Origin: Polyporus tsugae
Lineage: Eukaryota; Basidiomycota; Agaricomycetes; Polyporales; Polyporaceae
NCBI GenBank assembly: GCA_024305745.1
Contig: JAHRBS010000011.1
Location: forward strand, 372,001 to 436,000
Length of the DNA: 64,000 bases
Direction of reading: 5' to 3'
The position numbers and the translations under genes are program-made. Positions 33,195 to 44,344 of the stretch are shown here, piece after piece. Position 1 is the stretch's first letter. Every line of letters begins with the position of its first letter. Under the pieces are notes generated by a model, which did not search any database, was not told the DNA's origin, and saw only the letters and a program-made list of their open reading frames with translations.

Positions 33195-35329
33195 TTATGT
33201 CCTATGCAACAGGAGCTCACAAGGGAGCAAGAGCAGATGTGCACCTGCCTTCTTCAGGTCATCAGCGATGATGAGGTTGCAGATATGCATCACTTCATCG
33301 AGGAAGAAGTCACAACGAGCCTCGCTCATCTCCCTAACCATCGCGTGAAACCCACCCACCCAAACATCTGCCATCTCTGCAGCAGATGAGTTGAACCGCC
33401 ACCAATCGCCATCGAGCAGATCAGGAAACAGGGAATGCGTGCCACAGAATGTGTCCGAGTCTTTATGCATATGCCTTGTCTTTGGGTCGACAGACATGGC
33501 GCACTTGTGGAAATAATGGTCGCCCATGGAGATGACGTGCTGCTTCAAGCGACATGCATTGTCGAAAAAGACCACTTCGTGAAGCGAATCATCCGGAAAG
33601 GCGACATAGAGAAGGACCTAGAAATAATTACAACATGTACAGTACAGCAGCAAGCAGAACACATACTCTTGTACCGTCAACACCCTCTGAGCCGAACATC
33701 GTCGCATGGGCCAAGATTGTACCACATGTGGCGACAATGAGCTGCTCATTGTGGGTGCGACGATGACCGAAACGGGCATGGGGCTTGGCATTACCACTGT
33801 CGGGCTTGGATGGACAAGTACTCTCCATCAGGGTCGACATCGATAAGCTCGTCGGTCGTACCACTGCCACCATCCTCCACTGCCGATGCACGTAAGCGCT
33901 CTAATCGCCGACGGAGAACAAAGAGGGTCGAGCGTCCACGAGTATCCTCCAGGGCCTGAGGCCTGATGGGTCGGCTCCGAGCATGTCTGAAACTCAGGCT
34001 CAGCATGGGCTGTGCAGCCGACGACAACACAGAATGTATCCAGGGGGGAATGGTTCAGACAGTACCATGCACGCTGAGATGGGAGAGGCTCCTTGCAGTC
34101 ATGGACCCCGCAGCAGGGACGACCGATAGTGATGCCATCCATCACAATGGCAGGCATCACGTCTGTGTACTAGAATAAGTAAAGTCATGCAAACAAATCT
34201 GGGTGAAGGCCCACTTACAGTAGTTGTCGCCATCCTTCTTCAATGAACGGCATTTGTCGCAAATATGATTCCACCCATCGCGCGCTGGCCCGATAAACGC
34301 TGCGGTGCGGGCACGCAACTGCGGATCGAGACGCGCAGACTGGTCGCCCGAGTTGGAAAGAACGAGCGTCGAGGCACGACGGGCGCGGTCACAGAGAAGC
34401 CCACAGAGGAAGAACAAATCGGAGATAAGGGTGGTAGAGAGCCCGACCAGTTGGAAGGGAACCGATCGATGGCAGTGCGGTGGTCGAGATTGTAGATCCG
34501 AGCGTTGTTTGTGAACGATACCCTGTGCAAAGGATAAGTACAAACACAAACAACTTGAGTAAATAGCGCACTAAGCACATGCGGCCGAGTTCGTGAAGCG
34601 ATCACACAGCTCGACGTCGATGAAGACGTGCGTGGCAGCATGAACCGGGCCTGGGAGGGGTCCATCGTAGTATGTACGTGTATCACTGGCACTATCAATG
34701 TAGTGATTGGGGTAGTAGCGGGTGTGGCACCCTGAAGCGATGCTTTTCAGTCAGTATCAATGAAGGAAGATCCAATGCGACAAAGACTTACTCGGACAGC
34801 GCATAGAGTGACATACCGATAGGAATGGCCCGTGCTCTCGGAAGAAATAAACGACATTGGTCGCGATCGGCTCCTCCGGAGCACGCTGATCACCGCCATG
34901 ATGACGGATGTACTTGCATCCCTCGCGAAGGCAGTTCCGAGTGGGAGGGTAGAAGTTGTAGACGCCTAGTGTTGAAGGTTAGCTCAAGTACGAAGACGCT
35001 CTAAACTATGACGACGCACCGATACCATGCCGAACCCCATGCTCGAGGAGAACGTCCACCATCGTCCACAAAGCATCGCGAAGGAGGGTCCATAGTTCGG
35101 CACAGAGCGGGAGAGATATGTCGAGGGCAGCGGAAAGGAAGTCTTGCGGGTTGTCGGGTAAGGTAGATGGCGGCTAGAAGTTGTAAGGGGACTGAGACCA
35201 CAAGAGGGAGGGCTTTGAGTATGCGACGAGGTCGAGATAGAGACCGAGAGAACGGAACGACAGTGCACGCGCAAGGGTTGGATGGGAATTGATCAAGTCG
35301 CCGAAGACAGATGCGATGGAGTCAGACAT
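33195..35329 (-). pseudogene. CxC5-CxC6 protein associated with KDZ transposons, one internal stop
   Basis: From ATG 35329 (MSDSIASVFGDLINSHPTLA) multiple exons give a CxC5-type cluster (YNFYPPTRNCLREGC, then a long spacer and RTYYDGPLPGPVHAATHVF, 34990-34590), and a CxC6-type cluster (DGITIGRPCCGVHDCKEPL, FCVVVGCTAH, FQTCSEPTH, about 34150-33965). A DDE-like C-terminal region follows: ARFGHRRTHNEQLIVATCGT, VVFFDNACRLKQHV, DTFCGTHSLFPDLL, WWRFNSSAAEMADVWVGGF and ARCDFFLDEV, ending at 33195. I know these clusters as companions of KDZ transposons in agaricomycetes. A TAG at 35174-35176 interrupts the first exon in frame; otherwise the exons I could read stay open. It ends 61 bases from the oxygenase-like gene, tail to tail. 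Exact role in transposition is unknown. Confidence 0.75.
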
Positions 35330-35479
35330 GGAGGGGACAGCGGTGTCAGGTAAGGCGGGGGAAGCGGAAACTCCCAGAGCTAGAGCTGCTCCTCATTGCG
35401 GCATCGGAGAGTGAAGAACTCGAGGGCCACGCCACCACACGGCAAGCGAATATTGCCCTGTGTACGGCAGAGGGTGGCG

Positions 35480-36275
35480 AATTTAGCACACACTCGCGCC
35501 ATGATCACAGCAAGACTGACCTTGGGAAACCTTCAGCATGGCCTGAGTGACGTTGGTGAGGAAGATATGTCCCTTGAGAAGGAGGGGCTTGTTCAGACCA
35601 GGGAAGAACAGATGAAACGTATCACGATCGAGGCAGGACACAGCTCCGTCGCAGTATTTCTGCCACAGCAAGCATTAGCACTGAATTGCGCGTCGAAAAT
35701 GAAGGCCACGCACCTGCATGACCTCCAGGTCCTGCCCATACTTCCGCTCCGTGTCCACGAGCTCTGTAATAATGTTAGCCCGAGCACCGCCGGGCTCTAT
35801 CGAGGGGATAGCAAGGGAGTTGGAGGACGTGAGGGACTCTGTAGACGCAAGAGCAGATGCAATCGTGGGAGACGAAGGCGCAGACTCTCGGAAGAGATCA
35901 TCCGGTAGCTGTTGCACAAGGTTGATCACGTTGCTAACGACCTTAACAAAGCGATCTATCAGCAGGTAGAGAGCGTGTTAAGAGCGTGTGACGCACCTTG
36001 ACGAAGCCGTCTGTCGAGTTATGGTCCCAAAGGTCCCCGGAGGTGAATCCTTCGCAGCCAGGCACTTGCTTCACGTTCATGGCGAAAAGAGCGATTGCAT
36101 GTTCTTGGTGCACTCGTTAGTAGGATCAAATGAGCGAACATCGGTTCCGGCGGCGATGGGAGTGCCTGTTGCAGGCAGATCGGAGCCGCTGACAGGGCCG
36201 GCCGTGTTGAGCCAGTAGAACTCGGAAGTTGTGCCTTCGTGTCAACGGCCTGCTGGAGTCCCGAACCCCACGGGC
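35480..36275 (-). pseudogene. Cdc24-like RhoGEF fragment (DH domain entry)
   Basis: From about 36240 downward: SFDPTNECTKNMQSLF, a one-base shift (extra T in a T run), then FAMNVKQVPGCEGFTSGDLW with DHNSTDGFVK. After an intron NVINLVQQLPDDLF cannot be joined cleanly, but the next exon is open: LVQQLPDDLFRESAPSSPT, ANIITELVDTERKYGQDLEV, MQ. A GT-AG intron (about 35664-35713) follows, then DTFHLFFPGLNK. This is the region from the CH-like segment into the DH domain of Cdc24/Scd1, the exchange factor for Cdc42. The rest of DH, PH and PB1 is absent, so it is a truncated copy. Confidence 0.7.
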
Positions 36276-38815
36276 CGTGGAAAGAGTGCGGAGACGAGCC
36301 GTTGGGTACATACGGCTCTGTCCGTGGCACCTCCCTTGACATCCGCGCATCTTGACGCGGCCGGGGCGGGAGAAGCGCACGGAGAGAGAGGTGATTGTGC
36401 GAAGGTCTGATGGACGACCTCGAGTACGGGCTCGGACATACGACGCTCGAGGGTGGAGGTAAAAGCGCAGGGACGATCTCGTCCCCTTCTTGTGCGCGGT
36501 AGGGATACGATTTCGGCGGGCGGGACTCGGGAGCAGGTGCAGGACGGTGGAGAGGGAATAGGGTGGTGACGAGGTCGAGGGCGCCGACAGATTCCGAGCC
36601 CTGCGACATGCGCGCGCTGAGACGATCGTCTCCGTCGGCCAGGGGAGATGGAGGGAGGAGCAAGCGTAATGCCAGCTCGCCCTCCTGCAGCTCCTTACCT
36701 ATCTCGGCGGCCGGCACCCGCGTTCCACCATCCAAAAATGGACGGGACTTTGTACGCCGCAGCGCCCTAGGGCTGCGTTGAAGCGGCGAGGGCGAGGGCA
36801 CGAAGATGAGCCACTGGGCTGGTCTCTGTCTGCGGATCCGGTTCGAGCAAATGCAGGGGCGGGAATGGTAGGGAGGACGGGCTCGGGGGCGGAGCGCAAC
36901 AAGCGCGTGAAGACGGGCTGTTGAGCTCGTGTTGGTGCGCCAAGGGCAGCGAGTTGGAGAAGCGCGGGGGCGAGCAATGGCTCGTCCCCTTGTTGTGCGC
37001 CCGGAATACGGGAACGGTGGCGGGCGTGGCAGGGCGCAAGCGCAAGAAAAAAGGGCGAGCCCTCGACTAGGGGACGTACCTGTTGCTTTGTCCATCCTCT
37101 GTGCCCTCCTCGCTCTCCTCCTTCTCCGCCTCTACCGCCTTCTCCCTCCTCCTATACAGCCGGGAATGCCCCGACGGGGTCAGTGAAGTCGGATGCGGGG
37201 CCAGAACGCACTGAGATTGCGTTCTGCGGTGTGGGATCCATCGCGTGGCGGGCGGTGTTGTGGTCAGGACGAGTTGGGCAGAGGAGCGACGTCGCGGAAG
37301 GTGGCGAGGACCCAAAGGCCCGACTTGCCGTCCTTCGCCGCATTGGCCGTGCTGGTGCCGATAGTAGGTCCAAAGAACAGTGCGGCCGAACTCGAGCTTT
37401 GCAGCCGGTTGAGGGTACAGCTCGTGTGAGACTGTGTGCGAGTCCGGGTTGCCCCTGCAGCGATTGGACGCCGCCGCGGACAGCCGGACTCGGATGAGGT
37501 TGTGGAAGAGTTGGACATAGTTCGTGTGTGCATGGTTCGAGAGCGACTACGTTCGCGTTCATGAACTCGTTTATGCGTGGAGTCGCCGTGACCTAAAAGT
37601 CTGGAGCGATCAACATCCATGAGAATAGAAGGGGTTCGGGCCAGATTCAACAAGAGCACAACGCACCTTGTCCTGTCATTCAACAGATGTACTGTGCACC
37701 AATTCCGACAGCTCCGCCGACACCGAGTGCGAGTGTGCTCGCCGCTTTGTACACGCCAGGTCAGTTCCCGCTATCTCCCTACTCGCGCTGTAAACAAATA
37801 ACTCACCTGCTCCTCGGCAATCTCCCCGGAGTTCTTCTCCCACCACGCCCTCGACATGCTCGCCGTCCGCTTCACTTCCTCCGCCATCCGCTCGCACATC
37901 TTCGTGCAGCGCCTCGTACTCCCCGTCCGCCGTCTGCCATGCCTGCGATTGCGGAGGTTCCATGCACACGGTTGTCGCGGTCGGAAGAAAGGGGTTGACG
38001 CGAGAAGAGGAGAGGTAGGGAGGCCCGAGGGGAAGAGGAGGAGAGGGGCGGTGGTGCTATCTAAGAGCGAGGGGAGAGCCGACCGCGACTGTTGAAATTT
38101 GTGAAGACCATCGCTTCCCCGGACGGCCCTCCCGCATCGAGCGCGGCCGAGAACGACGTCGGCCTCGAATTCCATTTGCCTCCCACCCTGACCACGACAT
38201 CCTCCAGAGACGTGAGCATCCTCTGGTCCATCAACGACGGGAAGCCCGTTCCGGACATGGCGCTGGATGGCAGCGGCCGGCGATCGCCCGTGAAGAGCGT
38301 CGGTGGCATGAGCTGTACGAGGAGTTGTAGAACGCCGTCGAGCCGTACTCCTGTGGGCCCATATCGCGTGATGCTGAGGGGAGATCGCACGGCATATAAC
38401 CCCTGAGGTGGCCAGCAAATGACCGGGTGAGCGGCTCAGCGGCTGGGAGATCGAATGATCGACAGTAGGGGTGGCAGGCGTGGGGGCGGCAGGCAGCATG
38501 CGGAGGGACACGGTGGAGGCAGAGTAATACCGTCCTGTTTCTTGGGAGGGGGAGGCGTGGCGCGCTATGCGGCGCTCAGTATGTGTGCCCCAGATGAAAA
38601 GAATAGACATACTGGATTGACAAGGAACGGTGGATGCCGGGCGGATTGGCGCAGCAATGGAGCCCCCCATGTCCCAGACAGACGAGCACGGATATTGCTG
38701 CTGTTCAGCGTCGGCAGGGTAGTATCGGACGTTCTGAGGTGAGAGAACGGGATTGGAGAGCCGATGCGTGGTGGGAGCGAATACGTGGTGAGAGCGAGCC
38801 TGCGCGAAGTAGATA
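36276..38815. other. Unassigned GC-rich DNA
   Basis: Long open frames on both strands are Pro/Arg/Ser-rich and look like consequences of high GC. Two short minus-strand pieces look coding (AEEVKRTASMSRAWWEKNSG near 37830-37890, and DVVVRVGGKWNSRPTSFSAA near 38130-38190), but I cannot name them. Confidence 0.3.
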
Positions 38816-39570
38816 CCGAAATTGGTGTCCGCGCGCGCTTTTCACGCGAAAAATTAGAAAATGCATGAAATTCGTGACCTCACCGCCAGACCTAGGTACC
38901 GTCGAGAAATGCATTTTATCGTCTTTAGAGCTTGCCTGAGAGTATGCACGAAGTTAAATGGAGAGCGTGGTGCAAGTTTTCCGCGAGAAAGATGTGCATC
39001 GTCATCCACCCCGCAACTCACGTCCTCGCGACAGCCAGACACGTTTCCGCCCGAATTTTCATTCAAGGATGCTCCTTCAATATATCAAACGTGTATTCTT
39101 TCATCTGAGAAGCTCAACTGACCCCAGAAGCTGCAGCATGGTCATGACTTGTCTCTCCCAGCCGGAGGTCAAATAGACGCTGGAAGGGACTCGAGGAGAC
39201 CATGGCCAATGACCCCACGAGATGACCCTTGGGCCTCAAATTCAGTCTCAAAAAATTCAACGTGAATACCCATGCATATTGAAGCTGATTGGGCGGCGAT
39301 TTCAGTCGGATCCGTAGCCTCTGTGCATAGATGATGTCGAGCAGACGCTGGATGACGAGGCAGCCTATCGTCGGCATAGCCGACGCATTTTGCTCACTTT
39401 TTGTGTCCTAACATTCAATTATTACCTACAGAAGCCCCCCGTACAAATCGGAGTGGTCTAGGAGGCGGGGTTCGTACTTTGTCTGCACCTCGTCTGTGCC
39501 CCATGAATTTCCGCATTTTTTTTAATTTTCGCGCGGAGACGCACGCGGACACCAATTTCGGAAACAGCTG
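38816..39570 (-). mobile_element. TA-flanked TIR element, copy A, one end trimmed
   Basis: Near-identical to the element at 54051-54814, in opposite orientation. The right end is intact (GGAAACAGCTG at 39560-39570). The left end begins at CCGAAATTGGTGTCC and lacks the first nine bases of the terminus (CAGCTGTTT), so no target duplication can be seen. Copy A lies directly upstream of the HRQ1 remnant. No transposase is encoded; a short frame (39114-39377, minus) is shared with copy B but probably has no function. Confidence 0.75.
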
Positions 39571-40531
39571 TGTAATACCATGCTACACTCTGAGAGACCC
39601 ATCTAGATCTAGGCATCGAGCTATTCACTCTTGTTTATGGTAAGTGCTCCAAGCTTTTTTAAGTAATGAATGCACGCCACTCACGCCAATACCCAGGATA
39701 CTTCAAAGTCAGGTACGTGGACCCTCACAGTTTTCATTGCGGACAGACAGATGAATTGTCTCATTAGGAACAAGGCCATCATCGACGCAGTGGATTTGGA
39801 TACGCCGCCATGGCAGCGCGAGACTATAGGACTTTGGTTTGACGTCCCCAAACCCGTGCTCAACATGATGTGCGACCATGGCATGAATCCAGCAGAGGCC
39901 ATCCACGCAGCCTGCCACGCCTTTCTGAACCGCTTCGCGTTAGCAGCGGATCTGCGGACGGAATGCAAGGTTCCGGAGAAGGAGTACAAGGCTGTCGCTT
40001 CCCAGCGCAAACGGCCGGCAAGGTTTGTTTGTTTTTACCATTCACATCGCACGCATAGCACTCAAGAACGTATGTTAGGCTCATCTTCTTTGAGCCATCG
40101 GGCAAACACGGAGGGGTGGCTGCGAAAGCCTTCGACCATGGTACGCGACGGGCTAACGCTCTAGTTCGGGTTTGTTCCCCTCATGCCTTTGATTGTAGTG
40201 AACGACATCTTGCACGATGCACACAATCGAGTAGAGACGTGCCACTGTGACGAAGGTTGCGACGCTTGTGAGTGTACCCTTCGGGATCGAGTAATACCAA
40301 ATAGCTACTAATCGAGATGTACCCATAGGCGTAGTGAGTCCTTCCTGCAAGGAAGGCAATCTCGTCTCGTCCAAAGCTGGGGCCCTCGTTATTCTCAAGG
40401 CTCTGCTTGGTCGACCGATTGATATCGACCTGCTAGAACGAGAGCCCGACCATACCCAAGAAGTGCACGTCACAGTGGTCGAGGCAACTAGCGTGCGCAT
40501 GGCGGAAGGTGTGGAAGTCGAGTCCGCATAA
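39571..40531 (+). pseudogene. 3' end of an HRQ1/MrfA-type DEAD/H helicase gene
   Basis: After splicing, the frame reads GIELFTLVYGYFKVR, then NKAIIDAVDLDTPPWQRETI, GLWFDVPKPVL, AEAIHAACHAFLNRFALAAD, LRTECKVPEKEY, IFFEPSGKHGGVAAKAFDH, CHCDEGCDAC and VVSPSCKEGNLVSSKAGAL, ending at the TAA 40529-40531. The four-Cys pattern CxCxxGCxxC...C belongs to the zinc-binding C-terminal domain (formerly DUF1998) of HRQ1/MrfA helicases, RecQ-related enzymes that act in crosslink repair. Introns near 39641-39697, 39714-39775 and 40267-40328 have GT-AG ends. The helicase core (motifs I-VI) is absent: the DNA upstream is the TIR element, so the gene was truncated there. It converges on the SCYL2-like gene 80 bases away. 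Confidence 0.75.
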
Positions 40532-40611
40532 GAAAGGCATGATGTTTCCCGGGTCATAGATCTATGTGTGTCGTGTGCAATTAGAATATCTGCGTCCCGC
40601 TCTATCATAAA

Positions 40612-43600
40612 TTAGGCTAATGGATCGAAGTCGCCCCAATCGTCCTTCGACAACTGCTTCGTCCCAGAGCTCGTTGTCCCTGGCCACTGCGGCTGAGGAG
40701 GCCTGGAAGGAGCGAGCACGCCGCCCAACGCCACCTGTGAAGCGAACAGTGGCGGTAGTGGAGACGTGGATGTCAAGGATTGTGCAGGCGGTAAGGAAAT
40801 GTTGTAGTTCGGGCCGGAAGGCGCAGCATTGAAGCCTTGATATGCCACTTGCGAGGTAGAGGTCTGTGACGGCGCATTTGAAGGCGTGAGAGCCGCGAAT
40901 GAAGGCTGGAAGGGAGGTTTCGGCACAGGGGGTTTCGGCGCAGCGGAGCCGGATGGTGGGGTATGGAGGAATGGTGAGTTGTTCAAAGACGACGATGGCA
41001 CACGAGTGGCCCCCAACCCTGGTCCTGGTCGACCAAGAGTCGACCGCGAGGTGTGAGGGTTCAGCGAACTCGGGACCTTTGGCGACGATGGCAGTGATTG
41101 TGTTTGCTGGTGCACTGTTAATGTAGAGGCTGCTCGCTGGGGTTGTGACTGGATTGGAGGAGACAAGGGTGCTGGACTCGGGGACGGAGTTGCCTAAGAG
41201 GGAATCAGACCAGACTTGCGCAACATGATAACCCACTTACTTCCGAACCGCTTGAGAATATGCTACCCCATACGTCATTCTCCCAGTTCTTGGAGGGATC
41301 AGACGTGGAATCTGCCTTCGCAGCAGCAATGCCATTGTTCCCGACCAAACTCTCAAAGTCGACAGACCCGCCGCCGGTGCCGCTGGATAAACTCGCGCGA
41401 CCGTTTACGGCGGAGCGGTCTTCTATTCGCTGAGAGTCGCGCAGGTACTGATCGTGCTCCTTTTCTACCCGGTCGCCCAACTTCTTGATAACGTCCATGA
41501 ACCGCTTGAATTGGGACACCGTCAAGAGAGGACCCATGGACATGGCCCAAAGCTGAGGGAGGACCAGGGTAGCAACGGCTTCTCGGTCAACTTTGAGACC
41601 CATGGCTTCTTGAACAGCCAAAGTCGCCATCTAAATGGCTTAAGCTCGGACAGGCACAGTTGTGCATGAACAGAATGACGAACCGTAACAGCAGGCTCCT
41701 TCGTCCGTATCCGGGACAACAGCGGTACTCGCTTTTGCGTCAAGCTCGACTGATCAAGAGTCCCGACCATGTGGAGGAACGTCTCCAGGGTAGCGACTTT
41801 GACGGACAATACGCGCGTTTTAGTGAACACGAGCTGTGCAGAGCACTGAGGTCATAGTCTGGAGATACATTTTACACAGGTCACTTACTGCGACCCTCGG
41901 GAACAGTACGCCTTGTACCTCAGCGTAGTCAATCGTCTCACAGAGATTGGGCACCGCTTTGAGGGCGCGTTCTTGGACCTGTGTCTGTGTGAAGAATAGC
42001 TCTGACCTTGGAACGACTGACTCACGATCGCATGTTCACTATCCAGAGCGTTATACACCAGGGGAAGGACATCTGCGGTGGACATCAGCATCGGAACGAA
42101 CGGGGAATGACTACGTCGCATACGTTCTCGGAACACAGGCTTCTCCGTCTTGTCCTGAAGCATTCGGAGATTGTCCAGCAGCGTTAGCATATTCTGTGGA
42201 GGCTCTTTGATAGCAAACAATGGCTTGAGGCTAGGCAATACAAGAGCTGCGAACTGGGTTGCCGATAGGACCTGCGAGATAGCAAATATGTTAGGTAGGA
42301 TATATAGTAGTAGATAGGTATCTTTCATCTGCGACTGGTGGTTAATCGTGTACCATCATCTAATTTCCAGCCATGCGCACCTCTTCTAGGAGAGACGGTA
42401 AAATCTTTCGCGTCCGGAGGCCTTCCGTAAACCTATCCAGGACGCTAGTAAGGCCCTTCATGAAAGGTCTTCTCTTCTCGAGTCTTGGCGGCAAAGGTGG
42501 ACCTGTCGAGGAAATTGAGGGTCGAAACGGGTAATGAAGAGAAGAACGGGTGGAGTGGCAGGTCGGTGGGGCTAGGTCGACTGTGGGATTGTCGGGTGAT
42601 TAGTGCGTTCAGCAGCGCTGGTCGGAATAGTGTACATCAACACGACATGATATTGTGACGATATGCTATGTGGGCTATACCTCTCAGGTCTTCTTCCAAT
42701 CGTTCCGTCCCGGTCAAAGGCTTTCCAGCATTCTCGCGCAGCGAAGCCAGGTTACCGTGGTTCTTGAAAGGCGGGTTTCCTTTACAGTGGACCGCATATA
42801 TCAAGCCACCTAATGAGTACATGTCCGAAGCGGGGTCCAGAATCTCGTCCAAGGCGTATTCCGGCGCTATCCAAAACATCAGTACCAAATCTAGTCAGTC
42901 AGTCGATGTAAGGATGCTCTACACACCTATGTAGTCAAAAGATCGTTGTGTATACGACGAGGCGCGCCCATCGAATGTAGGAAACTCCCATCGCGTTGGA
43001 CCGCCTTCGGCTCTCAAAAGGGGAATGGTAAGGCCGAGTCCCGAGAGCTTCCAGTCGCCCTAGAATCCAAGATTGTAAGTATTATCCTCAATCGCTCCAG
43101 CTCGCCATGAGCAACTAACCGCGTTATTGATAACAATGCTCTCGGGGTTGATGTTCGAATGGATCATACGTGCCGATGTATGCATAAAGGAGAGACCCTT
43201 GCACAGCTGCAAAATGCCTTTCTGGATCTATATGGAGAATACTTAGCGTTCGCTGAAGAACCACTTCGACGGGCACTCACTTCAACTTCATCCAGCTCAA
43301 CTAGGGGCGTATACTGGTGAGAGCCTGGTATGGATAGGTGCAGGGACGAAAGCACCGGCTCCGTAGCGAACATGAGCTCGTTCCGTGTTTCTTCAAGCGG
43401 CTCCACCATCTCTTCGACCTTCTGGTCAGACTGATGCACACAAACAGAGGTTCGCATCGCTCACCTAAGATTGAGGGATGGCGCAGCCTGCTTAAAGCGG
43501 ACGCCTGGCGATAGAGCTTGGGATGGCAGACGCGCTGGATTGTGGGCTCGTACGTACCTCGGTCTTCAAGACTTCGATTGTCCTATCCTTGGACGCAGAA

Positions 43601-43878
43601 CCCATCCGCTCCATTTCCGCGCTCCTCTTGTCCATGCTCCATACGGAAACACGCTTGTTAGTGACCTTATGTGCGGCGGGCTGCACTCGCCATGGCCCTA
43701 CATTGAACGGCAGTGGTTGCGCTGCGGTGGGAAGAGAGGTCAAGGAGGATCCGGATGGCGCAGGTGAGGCTGTCCGACTTCCACTGAGGCCGCCGCCTAC
43801 AGAAGAGGAGGAACCGATGTTGTAGTTCTGGGAGATGTTCGTCCGTGCGAATACAGTCGACGTCGACGAGCTGACGAC
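40612..43878 (-). CDS. SCYL2-type (SCY1-like) pseudokinase, with one apparent frameshift
   Basis: About ten exons run from the conserved N-terminus (FARTNISQNYNIGSS, near 43840; the first coding exon upstream is not resolved) to the C-terminal tail KDDWGDFDPLA. The kinase-like domain has LPFNVGPWRV...RVSVWSMDK, an HSNINPESIVI in place of the HRD loop and LSGLGLTIPL in place of DFG, then PEYALDEILDPASDMYSLG. Loss of HRD and DFG is typical of this family. HEAT-like repeats follow (AALVLPSLKPLFAIKEP, LCETIDYAEVQGVLFPRVA, VFTKTRVLSVKVATLETFL), then a Ser/Pro-rich tail. SCYL2 works in clathrin-dependent traffic between Golgi and endosomes. At 42463-42465 a run of three A (T on the coding strand) appears one base too long, shifting the frame between TREEK and FMKGLTSVLD; everything else reads open. 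Confidence 0.8.
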
Positions 43879-44344
43879 TGCACAAAGGGGAAACTACAGT
43901 GGGTGGGAGCAGCAAGCTGCACAAGCGCGAGGGCTCGAGCCTCACCGTCATCTCCGTGCTGTGTCTTCAGGAAGCTGGGACGACGCAAGATGAGAGAGCG
44001 AGCTGGGCTCGCCCTCGTTAAGTGAGTACGTACCTCCTCATAGCCGTCGTCGTTCGGACCTATCCTCAGCGCTGTCGCCACCATGACCCTCACCATCTTC
44101 TCCCTTCTCTTCCTCCTTCTCTTCCTCCTTCTCCTCTCTTGCAGTACTTGTGGCTGTTGTTGTGGCCGCCCCTGGTCGTCTATCTGTCGTGTAGCGACCT
44201 GCAGGAGACTAGGAGTTGGAGGTAGAGCGGGGACGGTGAGAGAGTAGGGAAAGAACGAGGATTAGACGCCCACTCTGTTCGCGCGCAAGCACGGTGGGCG
44301 TCTAATCTCTTCCAGCATCCTGCTCTAGCTTTCTCTTCTCTCTT

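Noticed and set aside
36019..37095. 358-codon minus-strand frame over the Cdc24 fragment
   Set aside because: The Cdc24 similarity is in the other frames; this one is Pro/Arg-rich and kept open by high GC.
19000..39000. Whole region as one large Helitron
   Set aside because: Captured gene fragments would fit, but no Rep/helicase and no 5' TC or 3' CTRR hairpin pair could be identified; kept only as a hypothesis.
39114..39377. 87-codon frame conserved in both copies of the TA-flanked element
   Set aside because: The copies are nearly identical at DNA level, so conservation of the frame is expected; there is no transposase or other motif.
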